Of a DNA stretch of 24,884 nucleotides, positions 1-5,968 are shown one piece after another. The translations under genes were made by a program, and so were the position numbers. Origin of the DNA: 0-14-3-00-41-53 sp041500225 (GTDB lineage Bacteria; Nitrospirota; Thermodesulfovibrionia; Thermodesulfovibrionales; SM23-35); assembly GCA_041500225.1 (NCBI GenBank), contig JBGQLV010000042.1, positions 1-24,884 on the forward strand. Direction: 5' to 3'. Numbering within the stretch: position 1 is the first letter of the stretch; each line of letters begins with the position of its first letter. The notes below the pieces were generated by a model. It worked only from the letters and a program-made list of their open reading frames with translations, was not told where the DNA came from and did not search any database.

Positions 1-1163
1 CTAATAAATTCCTCAATGGTTGTACCATCATCACCAATGGGAGTTTGAAGAGCTATTGGGTCCTGAATTGCCCTGAATACGTCTTCGATCTTTCCTGTTG
101 ATACTTCCAATCTTTTGGCAATTTCCTTTTTACTCGGTTCTCTTCCAAGTTGTTGTCTTAATTCTCTGGATGCTTTGCTAACCTTGTTATAAAAATCCAT
201 CATATGTACAGGAACTCTGATGGTTTTTGCCTGATCCATTAATGCCCTTGTTACTGCCTGCCTTATCCACCATGTTGCATAGGTGCTGAATTTAAAACCC
301 TTTTTATAGTCGAACTTATCTATAGCCCGCATAAGACCGATATTTCCTTCCTGAATGAGATCCAGCAGAGTTAATCCCCTTCCTAAATAATTCTTAGCTA
401 TATTAATTACTAATCGCAGATTACGGGTTATTAATTCATCCTTCGCTTCGCTGACAAGGGTTCTTGCCCTGGTTATTCTATCCCATTTGTCTTTCAATTC
501 ATCAATCCTGGTCCCAACCTCTGATTCAACTCGCTTATACTCATTCTGAACTTCCTTTGCAATCGCAGTAAGTTGTAACGGATTGATATCCTTTCTCTTT
601 TTTTCATGTATTAATTTTTTTAAACCTTTTAAAGTGCCATATTTAGCAAGCTTTCTATCTGCTGCTTCTATTTTTATCATAAGATCGTCAAGGACTTTCA
701 GGCTCATTTCAAGAGATTCACGTGTTTTATCTTCTTCTTCGTTGTTCGGGTCTTCTTTGTTTTTGCCATCTAAACTCGCTTCGATTTTCTTGTATAAAGG
801 CAGTGCTGTAACAGTTCCTTTAATTATCTCTTTTCCTTCTTCCAAGCTCTTCGCAAGCTCTACTTCTTCATTCCTTTTCAGTATTGAAATATTCCCCAAT
901 GAGTGGAAATATGTCTGAACAATGTCTTCTGACTTTTCATATCCCTCTTCTTCCTCTGAAGCTAAGATTTCTTCATCGGGAGTGTCAGGTTCCTCATCAT
1001 CTACAACTTCAATTCCCATATCATGTAGAAGGTCCATAAGTTCTTCTATCTCTTCAGGGGAGAAATATTCTGAGGGAACAGCATCATTTATCTCATCGTA
1101 AGTGAGCTTTCCACGACTCTTGCCCATCTCTAGAATGTCTTCAAAAATATCCTCTTTTTCCAT
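1..1163 (-). CDS. rpoD: RNA polymerase primary sigma factor RpoD, 3' end outside window
   Basis: This is the housekeeping sigma factor that directs RNA polymerase to -35/-10 promoters. Translating the complement from ATG at 1163 gives 387 codons with no stop before the window edge. The N-terminus has the acidic sigma region 1.1 (MEKEDIFEDILEMGKSRGKL) up to about residue 75. A region 1.2 stretch (VQTYFHSLGNISIL) follows, then a charged non-conserved insert rich in Lys and Glu. Region 2 occupies roughly residues 230-320 and contains NLRLVINIAKNYLGRGL, DLIQEGNIGLMRAIDKFDY and FSTYATWWIRQAVTRAL, which are the core-binding and -10 recognition signatures. Region 3 is entered (PIGDDGTTIEEFI) where the window ends, so region 4 is not seen. 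AGGGAG lies just upstream of the ATG. The insert between regions 1.2 and 2.1 marks this as a primary sigma factor and not a stress or flagellar paralogue. Confidence 0.95.
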   Translation of the reverse strand, partial: MEKEDIFEDILEMGKSRGKLTYDEINDAVPSEYFSPEEIEELMDLLHDMGIEVVDDEEPDTPDEEILASEEEEGYEKSEDIVQTYFHSLGNISILKRNEEVELAKSLEEGKEIIKGTVTALPLYKKIEASLDGKNKEDPNNEEEDKTRESLEMSLKVLDDLMIKIEAADRKLAKYGTLKGLKKLIHEKKRKDINPLQLTAIAKEVQNEYKRVESEVGTRIDELKDKWDRITRARTLVSEAKDELITRNLRLVINIAKNYLGRGLTLLDLIQEGNIGLMRAIDKFDYKKGFKFSTYATWWIRQAVTRALMDQAKTIRVPVHMMDFYNKVSKASRELRQQLGREPSKKEIAKRLEVSTGKIEDVFRAIQDPIALQTPIGDDGTTIEEFI

Positions 1164-1364
1164 AGTACTCCCTAATATAAATTTCTTAATGTTACCCGCA
1201 TGACATAAATATCTCTCAATTTGTAGTTATATTTCCTTCTGAGTTTGAAAAAAGGAGAGAAATAGGTAGAGCTTAAACATAAAATGCTCATACTATTATA
1301 CCTACTTATACCTAGAATTGTTGATTTATGTTGCAGTAGGCTATTAAATCATCCTTGCCAAAGA
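1164..1364. other. Intergenic, nothing recognised
   Basis: This AT-rich stretch lies between the rpoD start and the small decayed ORF at 1365. I see no convincing ORF, RNA gene or repeat. It should contain the rpoD promoter on the minus strand. A TATAAT-like hexamer on that strand lies near 1296-1301, but no convincing -35 partner was found. Confidence 0.5.
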
Positions 1365-1520
1365 TTAATTTGGGCAAACATGTGACGCCTCTGATAGATA
1401 ATAAGCACGATCTAAGGGGATTATGAAAGTAGGCTTTGCCGATACGATGACAGGGGCTATTCCCTCAACTGTGCCGTTGGGGGTGTTGATTGTTACCTTT
1501 TGCCAACCACGAAATGACAT
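1365..1520 (-). pseudogene. Remnant of a DUF1848-like protein N-terminus
   Basis: A short minus-strand ORF of about 51 codons starts at ATG 1520, preceded by AGGAG, and begins MSFRGWQKVTINTPNG. It then runs into EGIAPVIVSA. From memory, the pattern W-K-V-x-I-x-TP-x-G followed by APVIVSA is how DUF1848 (radical-SAM-like) proteins begin, where the next residues are normally S-R-x-TDIPAF. Here the sequence leaves the family pattern right after VSA (KPTFIIPLDRAYYL) and stops after about 23 more residues. This suggests a broken 5' fragment whose remainder, normally about 300 residues, is missing. A further in-frame ATG upstream (1562) has a weaker ribosome site. The fragment lies 3' of tRNA-Ser on the same strand, a common place for integration scars. 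The family assignment is from recall only; it could be an unrelated short protein. Confidence 0.35.
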
Positions 1521-1688
1521 GGATTCTCCTGATCTGTTCGGTTTTATTTTGATACAATTCAAGTGGGATTTGGGGAAGGGGATAGATTACTACCCTATGT
1601 CTTGGTCTCTAAAGGGTCTGACAGGGCTGTTAGATTGCTCTATGAAGGAATTTAAAGTAAGGCTTGAACCAAAATACTGCAAATAATC

Positions 1689-1710
1689 TTGTTGACGGTT
1701 TGTTGACGGT
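1689..1710. repeat. Two perfect tandem 11-mers
   Basis: TTGTTGACGGT occurs twice back to back at 1689-1699 and 1700-1710, about 40 bp beyond the 3' end of tRNA-Ser. The position is compatible with an old attachment-site or integrase-end scar, but nothing else supports that. Confidence 0.5.
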
Positions 1711-1749
1711 GTTCTAAAATGATAAGTATGTAAAATATAAAGAAAGATA

Positions 1750-1839
1750 TGGCGGAGGGGGTGAGATTCGAACTCACGGTAGAGTTACCCCTACAACGAT
1801 TTTCAAGACCGTCGCCTTAAACCGCTCGGCAACCCCTCC
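1750..1839 (-). tRNA. tRNA-Ser (anticodon UGA), intact
   Basis: The complement of 1750-1839 folds as a class II tRNA. The acceptor arm GGAGGGG (1839-1833) pairs with CCCCTCC (1760-1754), followed by discriminator G and an encoded CCA. The D-arm region is TTGCCGAGCGGTTTAAGGC. The anticodon loop CTTGAAA carries TGA (1805-1803). There is a long variable arm and a T-arm with GTTCGAATC. About 90 nt. The 5' half of this gene is also read as the last codons of the GIY-YIG ORF at 1803-2075, and it is duplicated in broken form at 2080-2161. Confidence 0.95.
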
Positions 1840-2075
1840 ATTTTTGTTTTCAACCAATCCCGCCCTGTGCCACTCTTCAAATAAATTTCTCTTTTTCTGG
1901 CATCTGTATAATTTTCAAATTCTTCACTATAAATAAGTTGAACAGGACGTCGACTTTTGGTAGTTTTCACGCGTCCCATTTTATGATCTTGGATTCTTTT
2001 CGTCAAGTCTCTCGTTGAACCGATATACAACTTCTGGTCTTTACAACCCAAAACATATATGAATGCTTTATTAAT
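1803..2075 (-). CDS. Small GIY-YIG nuclease-domain protein fused into tRNA-Ser
   Basis: This encodes a single-domain GIY-YIG endonuclease-like protein. The frame reads KAFIYVLGCKDQKLYIGST, giving the paired YVL/YIG motif, then STRDLTKRIQDHK with the conserved Arg. After that come KTTKSRRPVQLIYSEEF and DARKREIYLKSGTGRDWL with the conserved Glu/Tyr region. The last 12 residues (MEGLPSGLRRRS) are encoded by the 5' half of the intact tRNA-Ser, and the stop codon TGA is the tRNA anticodon itself. No ATG is present. A TTG at 2051 would remove the first beta strand. The family usually starts MNKA, and here the aligned codon is ATT (2075-2073), so the start may be mutated or use ATT. An AGGGG from the broken tRNA copy lies about 7 nt before that ATT. 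Upstream in frame is a stop at 2087-2085. The protein may be expressed weakly or be dead. The domain call is firm; activity and start are not. Confidence 0.75.
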   Translation of the reverse strand: MNKAFIYVLGCKDQKLYIGSTRDLTKRIQDHKMGRVKTTKSRRPVQLIYSEEFENYTDARKREIYLKSGTGRDWLKTKMEGLPSGLRRRS

Positions 2076-2079
2076 TTTA

Positions 2080-2161
2080 TACCCCTACAACGATTTTTCC
2101 GACTCGTCGGATTCGCCGAGGCGAACAAGACCGTCGCCTTAAACCGCTCGGCAACCCCTCC
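2080..2161 (-). pseudogene. Broken tRNA-Ser 5' half with a 28-bp insert
   Basis: The complement of 2161-2126 is identical to the first 36 nt of the intact tRNA-Ser (1839-1804). The complement of 2097-2080 repeats the next 18 nt (1803-1786). Between them, inside the anticodon, sits a 28-bp double palindrome (2098-2125). The copy stops in the variable-arm region and is followed directly by the GIY-YIG ORF. It has no T arm or 3' acceptor strand and cannot be a functional tRNA. Confidence 0.9.
2098..2125. repeat. 28-bp double palindrome inside the tRNA-Ser fragment
   Basis: Two adjacent hairpins are seen on the plus strand: TCCGAC-TC-GTCGGA (2098-2111) and TTCGCC-GA-GGCGAA (2112-2125). The insert splits the anticodon between its second and third bases. 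It resembles a short REP/ERIC-like mobile palindrome. A different 26-bp palindrome of the same general style is inserted in tolB at 4013-4038. Confidence 0.75.
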
Positions 2162-2168
2162 GATACAA

Positions 2169-2203
2169 CAGTAAATAGTGAACAGTAAGCAGTTATTAGT
2201 AAA
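2169..2203. repeat. Heptanucleotide array YAGTRAR, five units
   Basis: Five consecutive 7-mers (CAGTAAA, TAGTGAA, CAGTAAG, CAGTTAT, TAGTAAA) lie between the tRNA-Ser fragment and tolQ. They are the reverse complement of the TTTACTR family found inside tolB (4077-4104) and cpoB (6014-6048), so the same repeat family occurs three times within about 4 kb. Confidence 0.7.
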
Positions 2204-2232
2204 ATACGTTAATATTATAACAGAAACTTCAT

Positions 2233-2261
2233 TTGACTTTTTAGTCTGAATTCTTTTAAAT
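2233..2261 (+). promoter_or_regulatory. Candidate sigma-70 promoter for the tol operon
   Basis: TTGACT (2233-2238) and TTAAAT (2256-2261) are separated by 17 nt, about 40 nt before the tolQ ATG. A GAGG ribosome site precedes that ATG. It is a reasonable but unproven promoter. Confidence 0.4.
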
Positions 2262-2300
2262 AAAGTTTGTTTAAAAATTTATAAATCTTATGAGGTAATT

Positions 2301-2930
2301 ATGAAAGATTCAGCTCTTCAGTTAATCCTGCAGGCAGGATACGTTGTCAAGGGTGTTTTAATCATCCTTTTGTTTTTTTCAATAGTATCGTGGGCAATAA
2401 TATTTTTTAAACAGAGATATTTTTCGAGGGCGAATAAAGAATCCGAACAATTCTTACGGGCATACAGGTCAGGCAGAGACCCTAAGGGGCTTTACCAGGC
2501 AACAAGGAATTTAACTTTCAGCCCTATTGCAAACGTCTTCAGGGCCGTTTATATGGATGAAATGCATAAGGCAAAGAGTGAGACTAAAAGACTTCTACGG
2601 AGATATGGAGCACTGGAATCAGCAAAATTAGAGAGGTATCTTAATTTTCTTGCAACAACCGGTTCAACGACTCCATTTATCGGCCTGTTTGGAACTGTCT
2701 GGGGGATAATGAATTCCTTCAGAAACATCGGGTCTGCTGGTGCAGCATCACTTGCTGTTGTGGCACCCGGCATAGCAGAGTCGCTGATAGCAACTGCTTT
2801 CGGTCTTGTTGCTGCAATACCTGCTGTCATAGCGTACAATTATTATCTCAGCATGGCAAGAAGGATGATTATCGAGATGGAGGATTTCTCAGAAGAGCTC
2901 CTCGATTTCTTTACACAGGATAATACATGA
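2301..2930 (+). CDS. tolQ: Tol-Pal inner-membrane proton channel subunit TolQ
   Basis: This is a MotA/TolQ/ExbB proton-channel protein of the inner membrane. With TolR it energises TolA to hold the outer membrane in place during division. It has 209 residues, close to the family norm. There is one N-terminal membrane segment (about residues 13-36), then a cytoplasmic loop rich in Lys and Arg. Two further membrane segments follow within about residues 113-190, including the signature TTGSTTPFIGLFGTVWGIM and a Gly/Ala-rich APGIAESLIATAFGLVAAIPAV stretch. ExbB is the main alternative, but the following tolR-tolA-tolB-pal genes settle the assignment. Its stop overlaps the tolR ATG as ATGA, which suggests translational coupling. 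GAGG lies 6-9 nt before the ATG. Confidence 0.93.
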   Translation: MKDSALQLILQAGYVVKGVLIILLFFSIVSWAIIFFKQRYFSRANKESEQFLRAYRSGRDPKGLYQATRNLTFSPIANVFRAVYMDEMHKAKSETKRLLRRYGALESAKLERYLNFLATTGSTTPFIGLFGTVWGIMNSFRNIGSAGAASLAVVAPGIAESLIATAFGLVAAIPAVIAYNYYLSMARRMIIEMEDFSEELLDFFTQDNT

Positions 2931-3328
2931 AATCAAATAGAGGCAGGAACGTCCTTTCAGAAATAAATGTGACACCATTCGTTGATGTCATGCTTGTCCT
3001 CCTCGTCATCTTTATGGTAACAGCCCCATTGCTGCAACAGGGAATAGATGTGAATCTCCCGAAGGCTAAGGGCAAAGATCTGCCACCTGAGGAAAGGATA
3101 ACATTGGTTATAAAAAAAGGAGGGATTATTTATATGAACGATAATCCTGTTTCTCTATCGCAGATGGGACATAAACTACAGGCGATAAGTAAGTTGAATC
3201 CAAATGTGTTTTTAAAAGCTGATAAAGATGTGCCCTACGGTTTTGTTGTTGAAGTCATGGGTGAGATAAAGGAGGCAGGCATAGAAAAGCTCGGTATGAT
3301 TACCGAGCCTAAGATAAGCCTGAAATGA
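2927..3328 (+). CDS. tolR: Tol-Pal inner-membrane protein TolR
   Basis: This ExbD/TolR family protein is the partner of TolQ in the proton channel. It has 133 residues, with a short cytoplasmic N-terminus and one transmembrane helix at about residues 17-38 (INVTPFVDVMLVLLVIFMVTAPL). That helix contains the essential membrane Asp in FVDVMLV. A periplasmic domain follows, ending in EAGIEKLGMITEP. It overlaps tolQ by 4 nt at its start and tolA by 4 nt at its end, so it sits in the middle of a coupled operon. Confidence 0.92.
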   Translation: MKSNRGRNVLSEINVTPFVDVMLVLLVIFMVTAPLLQQGIDVNLPKAKGKDLPPEERITLVIKKGGIIYMNDNPVSLSQMGHKLQAISKLNPNVFLKADKDVPYGFVVEVMGEIKEAGIEKLGMITEPKISLK

Positions 3329-3990
3329 GGGAACCCGGCCTCCAAAAAACAACTGCCTTATCATTAGCCCTCCACCTGACAGCATTCTTAATAGCCTTTC
3401 TCTTTCTAAAACAATCCAATCATATTATCATTTCACCCACTTATACTGTCAGCCTCATCAGCTCTGATATTTTAACCGGAATTGATAAAGGAAAAAATAT
3501 AGATGCCCCTGATACGTCGAAAGAATCCGTTACGCAAGCGGATATCCCTAAGAAAAACATAAAAGAAATATCTAAGGGAAAAGAAATGGTAGAGGAAAAA
3601 ATATCTGCCATTGCAGCAAAAAAGAAGAAGATAGACACATTGGCCAAACTTCACGAAATTATTTCTATTAAAGCAAGTGGCGGCAAACACAGCATTGCTG
3701 CAAAAACAACATCTTCTACTCAAGGCAAGGCGAATACATCAGATGATTATTACTCGAAGATAACGAATGAAATACATGATCAATGGAACTGTCCTCCACA
3801 GATTTGTAAGAATGATCTTAAGGCAGTCATATCTATCAGAATCTTGAAGGACGGCACTGCTATTGCTAAGCTGGAGAACAGTTCGGGGAATATTCTTTTT
3901 GACAAGTTGGCTCGCAGGGCGATCGGTAAGGCGAGTCCGCTGACGCCTCCTCCTTACGAGATGGAGATAGACGTGGGGTTCCGTCCATGA
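3325..3990 (+). CDS. tolA: TolA-like energy transducer of the Tol-Pal system
   Basis: This periplasm-spanning protein should link TolQR in the inner membrane to TolB/Pal at the outer membrane. It has 221 residues, shorter than the enterobacterial protein. There is one N-terminal membrane helix (about residues 9-27, LSLALHLTAFLIAFLFL). A Lys/Ser-rich linker (about 45-140) with runs such as AAKKKKIDTLAKL follows. The C-terminal TonB/TolA-type domain begins near DDYYSKITNEIHDQWNCPP and ends TPPPYEMEIDVGFRP. Two cysteines in that domain (CPPQICKN) could form a disulfide. TonB is the alternative family, but the operon position favours TolA. The start codon overlaps the tolR stop. Confidence 0.85.
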   Translation: MREPGLQKTTALSLALHLTAFLIAFLFLKQSNHIIISPTYTVSLISSDILTGIDKGKNIDAPDTSKESVTQADIPKKNIKEISKGKEMVEEKISAIAAKKKKIDTLAKLHEIISIKASGGKHSIAAKTTSSTQGKANTSDDYYSKITNEIHDQWNCPPQICKNDLKAVISIRILKDGTAIAKLENSSGNILFDKLARRAIGKASPLTPPPYEMEIDVGFRP

Positions 3991-5300
3991 AGGAAAAGTT
4001 CAAAGTTCAAAGCCTTCGACCCGAGCTCAGGCCGAGGGTTTCAAAGTTCAAAGTTTTAATCTTTATTTTATTACTCTTTACTATTCACTATTCACTATTC
4101 ACTATTGCTGAGGCTAAAGTCTATATAGATATTTCATCGCCTGCCTTCAAAAAACTGCCGATTGCAATACAGGAGTTTTCCGGACCATCGGGCAAGGAGA
4201 TATCAGATATTATCAGGAATGACCTCGAATTTACAGGTCTTTTTTTCTATATAGACAGAAATGCATATTTAGAAAATCCTTCCCAGCCATTTAATCCGAA
4301 GAACTGGACCCCTCTCGGCGTAGAGACACTTGTAAAAGGCTCTGTTCAAGAGGGTAAAGATTTCTCTGTGACAATGTCTCTTTATGATGTCTTCGAAGGA
4401 AAAGAAATATTTAAAAAAGAATATAAGGCAGAGAGGGAATTTATAAGGCCGCTTTCTCACGCCATTGCAAACGATATTTATTACACGCTTACTGGTGAAA
4501 CAGGCATTTTCAGGTCAAGGATATCATTTGTTGCTGAGGACAAAGATAAAATGGGAATTTATATTATGGACTGGGATGGCAACAGAATTACAAGCATGGG
4601 ACTGAAAGGGAATATCATCCTATCTCCCCGTTGGTCAAGAGATGGCACAAAACTTATTTATTCCACTGAAAGGAATAGACAATGGGGAATTTATTTGTTA
4701 GACTTTAAAAGTATGAGCGAGAGGAAAGTATTTTCTTCAAAAGGCACAAATATGGTGGGAGATTTTTTACCTGAAGGGAATGATATTACCTTCTCTTCTT
4801 CAAAGGATGGAACACCTGATCTTTATATAATGAGTCTAAGCAACAATCAGATAATTAAATTGACTTCATCTTATGGTATCGAGGTATCACCTGCTGTATC
4901 TCCTGATGGAAAATATATTACATTTGTCTCAGACAGAGGTGGGAGTCCTCAGATTTATATAATGCACAGAGACGGCTCAGATATAAAGAGGGTAACCTTT
5001 GAAGGCTCTTACAATACCTCTCCATCCTGGTCTCCAAAAGGTGACAGGATTGTTTTTGTAAGCAGACGAGGGACAAACCAGATATTCACAGTCAGACCTG
5101 ATGGCTCAGGACTTACACAACTTACAACCGTGAGGAATAACGAAGATCCATCATTTTCCCCTGACGAAAGGTATATCACCTTTTCTTCGGACAGGGATGG
5201 AGTTAAGGGTATATATATCATGAGGGCAAATGGAGAATCTCAGAAGAGGATTACCCCTAAGAATCTGCGGGCCTCCGGCCCCAGATGGGCACCGAATTAA
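3987..5300 (+). CDS. tolB: Tol-Pal periplasmic beta-propeller protein TolB
   Basis: This periplasmic protein binds Pal and TolA. It has 437 residues. An N-terminal TolB domain (about 45-170, PIAIQEFSGPSGKEISDII) is followed by a six-bladed WD40-like propeller with repeated motifs such as SPRWSRDGTKLIYST, SPAVSPDGKYITFVSDR, SPSWSPKGDRIVFVSRR and DPSFSPDERYITFSSDR. It ends GPRWAPN, as TolB proteins do. The start overlaps the tolA stop (ATGA). The oddity is the leader. Residues 1-22 come from TTCAAAG repeats interrupted by a 26-bp palindrome (4013-4038). The hydrophobic core of the signal peptide (VLIFILLLFTIHYSLFTIAEA) is partly made of four heptanucleotide repeats (4077-4104). Export is expected to work, since the hydrophobic run and an AEA-type cleavage site remain. 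Confidence 0.93.
   Translation: MKEKFKVQSLRPELRPRVSKFKVLIFILLLFTIHYSLFTIAEAKVYIDISSPAFKKLPIAIQEFSGPSGKEISDIIRNDLEFTGLFFYIDRNAYLENPSQPFNPKNWTPLGVETLVKGSVQEGKDFSVTMSLYDVFEGKEIFKKEYKAEREFIRPLSHAIANDIYYTLTGETGIFRSRISFVAEDKDKMGIYIMDWDGNRITSMGLKGNIILSPRWSRDGTKLIYSTERNRQWGIYLLDFKSMSERKVFSSKGTNMVGDFLPEGNDITFSSSKDGTPDLYIMSLSNNQIIKLTSSYGIEVSPAVSPDGKYITFVSDRGGSPQIYIMHRDGSDIKRVTFEGSYNTSPSWSPKGDRIVFVSRRGTNQIFTVRPDGSGLTQLTTVRNNEDPSFSPDERYITFSSDRDGVKGIYIMRANGESQKRITPKNLRASGPRWAPN
4013..4038. repeat. 26-bp palindrome inside the tolB leader
   Basis: This near-perfect palindrome is centred on GAGCTC and flanked on both sides by TTCAAAG tandem units (3998-4012 and about 4039-4054). It adds about 9 codons (LRPELRPR) without shifting the tolB frame overall. 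It looks like a REP-type element that inserted into a simple repeat. Confidence 0.7.
4077..4104. repeat. Four heptamers (TTYACTA) coding the tolB signal peptide core
   Basis: TTTACTA followed by three copies of TTCACTA, all in register. Three units equal 21 nt, so the array reads as a 7-residue hydrophobic pattern (LFTIHYS, then LFTI) in the signal peptide. Confidence 0.8.
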
Positions 5301-5303
5301 AAA

Positions 5304-5363
5304 TATACCCCTCTCTATCCCATCCACCTGAGGCGGACCAAGGGGAGAATTAAGGGGGGTATA
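5304..5363. repeat. Palindromic intergenic repeat between tolB and pal
   Basis: TATACCCC (5304-5311) pairs with GGGGTATA (5356-5363), with further C-rich/G-rich complementarity inside (CCCCTCTC against GGGGAGAA). It sits in the only sizeable gap of the tol operon and could attenuate or stabilise the message. No U-tract follows, so it is not a clear terminator. Confidence 0.55.
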
Positions 5364-5392
5364 CTACAAACTACTAAAAAGAAGGAGGTTTT

Positions 5393-5968
5393 ATGAAAAA
5401 GACTTTTGTATTGGTATCATTAGTATTATTGGTATTCGGACTTATTCTTGCTGGTTGTCCGTCAAGAAAAGTAGTACAGCCAGAGATAGAGCAACGACCA
5501 ACGGTTACCCCGAAGGAGACTACACAGAAGGCTGCTGAGGTCAAACCCGAAGAAAAGATAACAGAACAGAGGTTCGCAAAAATAGAAACAAAAGAGGAAA
5601 CACCCAAGTATATCGAAGAAAGAGGTCTTTTTGGAGACATCCAATTTGACTACGATAAGTATGACATACGACCGGATGCAAAGCCCATTTTGCAGAATGT
5701 TGCTTCCTGGCTAATTAAGAATACCTCCGCAAAGATTTTAGTTGAAGGCCATTGTGATGAAAGAGGAACGAATGAATATAATCTCGCACTTGGAGACAGA
5801 AGGGCAAAGGCAGCGAGGGACTATCTTATTGCCCTCGGCATAGCTTCAAACAGGATTGAGATGTTAAGCTATGGTGAAGAGAAACCACTTTGTAAAGAAA
5901 GTACAGAAGAATGCTGGACAAAAAACAGAAGAGTACACTTTGTTATCTTAAAGGAGGCAGGTAAATAG
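5393..5968 (+). CDS. pal: Peptidoglycan-associated lipoprotein Pal
   Basis: This outer-membrane lipoprotein binds peptidoglycan and TolB. It has 191 residues. The leader (MKKTFVLVSLVLLVFGLILA) ends in a lipobox LILAGC, so the mature protein starts at Cys22 (GCPSRK). A charged linker follows to about residue 80. The OmpA-like domain then contains GDIQFDYDKYDIRPDAKPIL, VEGHCDERGTNEYNLALGDRRA and NRRVHFVI. These include the TERG-type Asp and Arg (here CDERGTNEYN) that contact diaminopimelate. AGGAGG lies 6 nt before the ATG, the strongest ribosome site in the operon, and fits the high copy number of Pal. Its TAG stop overlaps the GTG start of cpoB. Confidence 0.95.
   Translation: MKKTFVLVSLVLLVFGLILAGCPSRKVVQPEIEQRPTVTPKETTQKAAEVKPEEKITEQRFAKIETKEETPKYIEERGLFGDIQFDYDKYDIRPDAKPILQNVASWLIKNTSAKILVEGHCDERGTNEYNLALGDRRAKAARDYLIALGIASNRIEMLSYGEEKPLCKESTEECWTKNRRVHFVILKEAGK

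Noticed and set aside
583..918. Plus-strand ORF of 111 codons
   Set aside because: It lies wholly antisense to rpoD, whose conserved regions are unambiguous.
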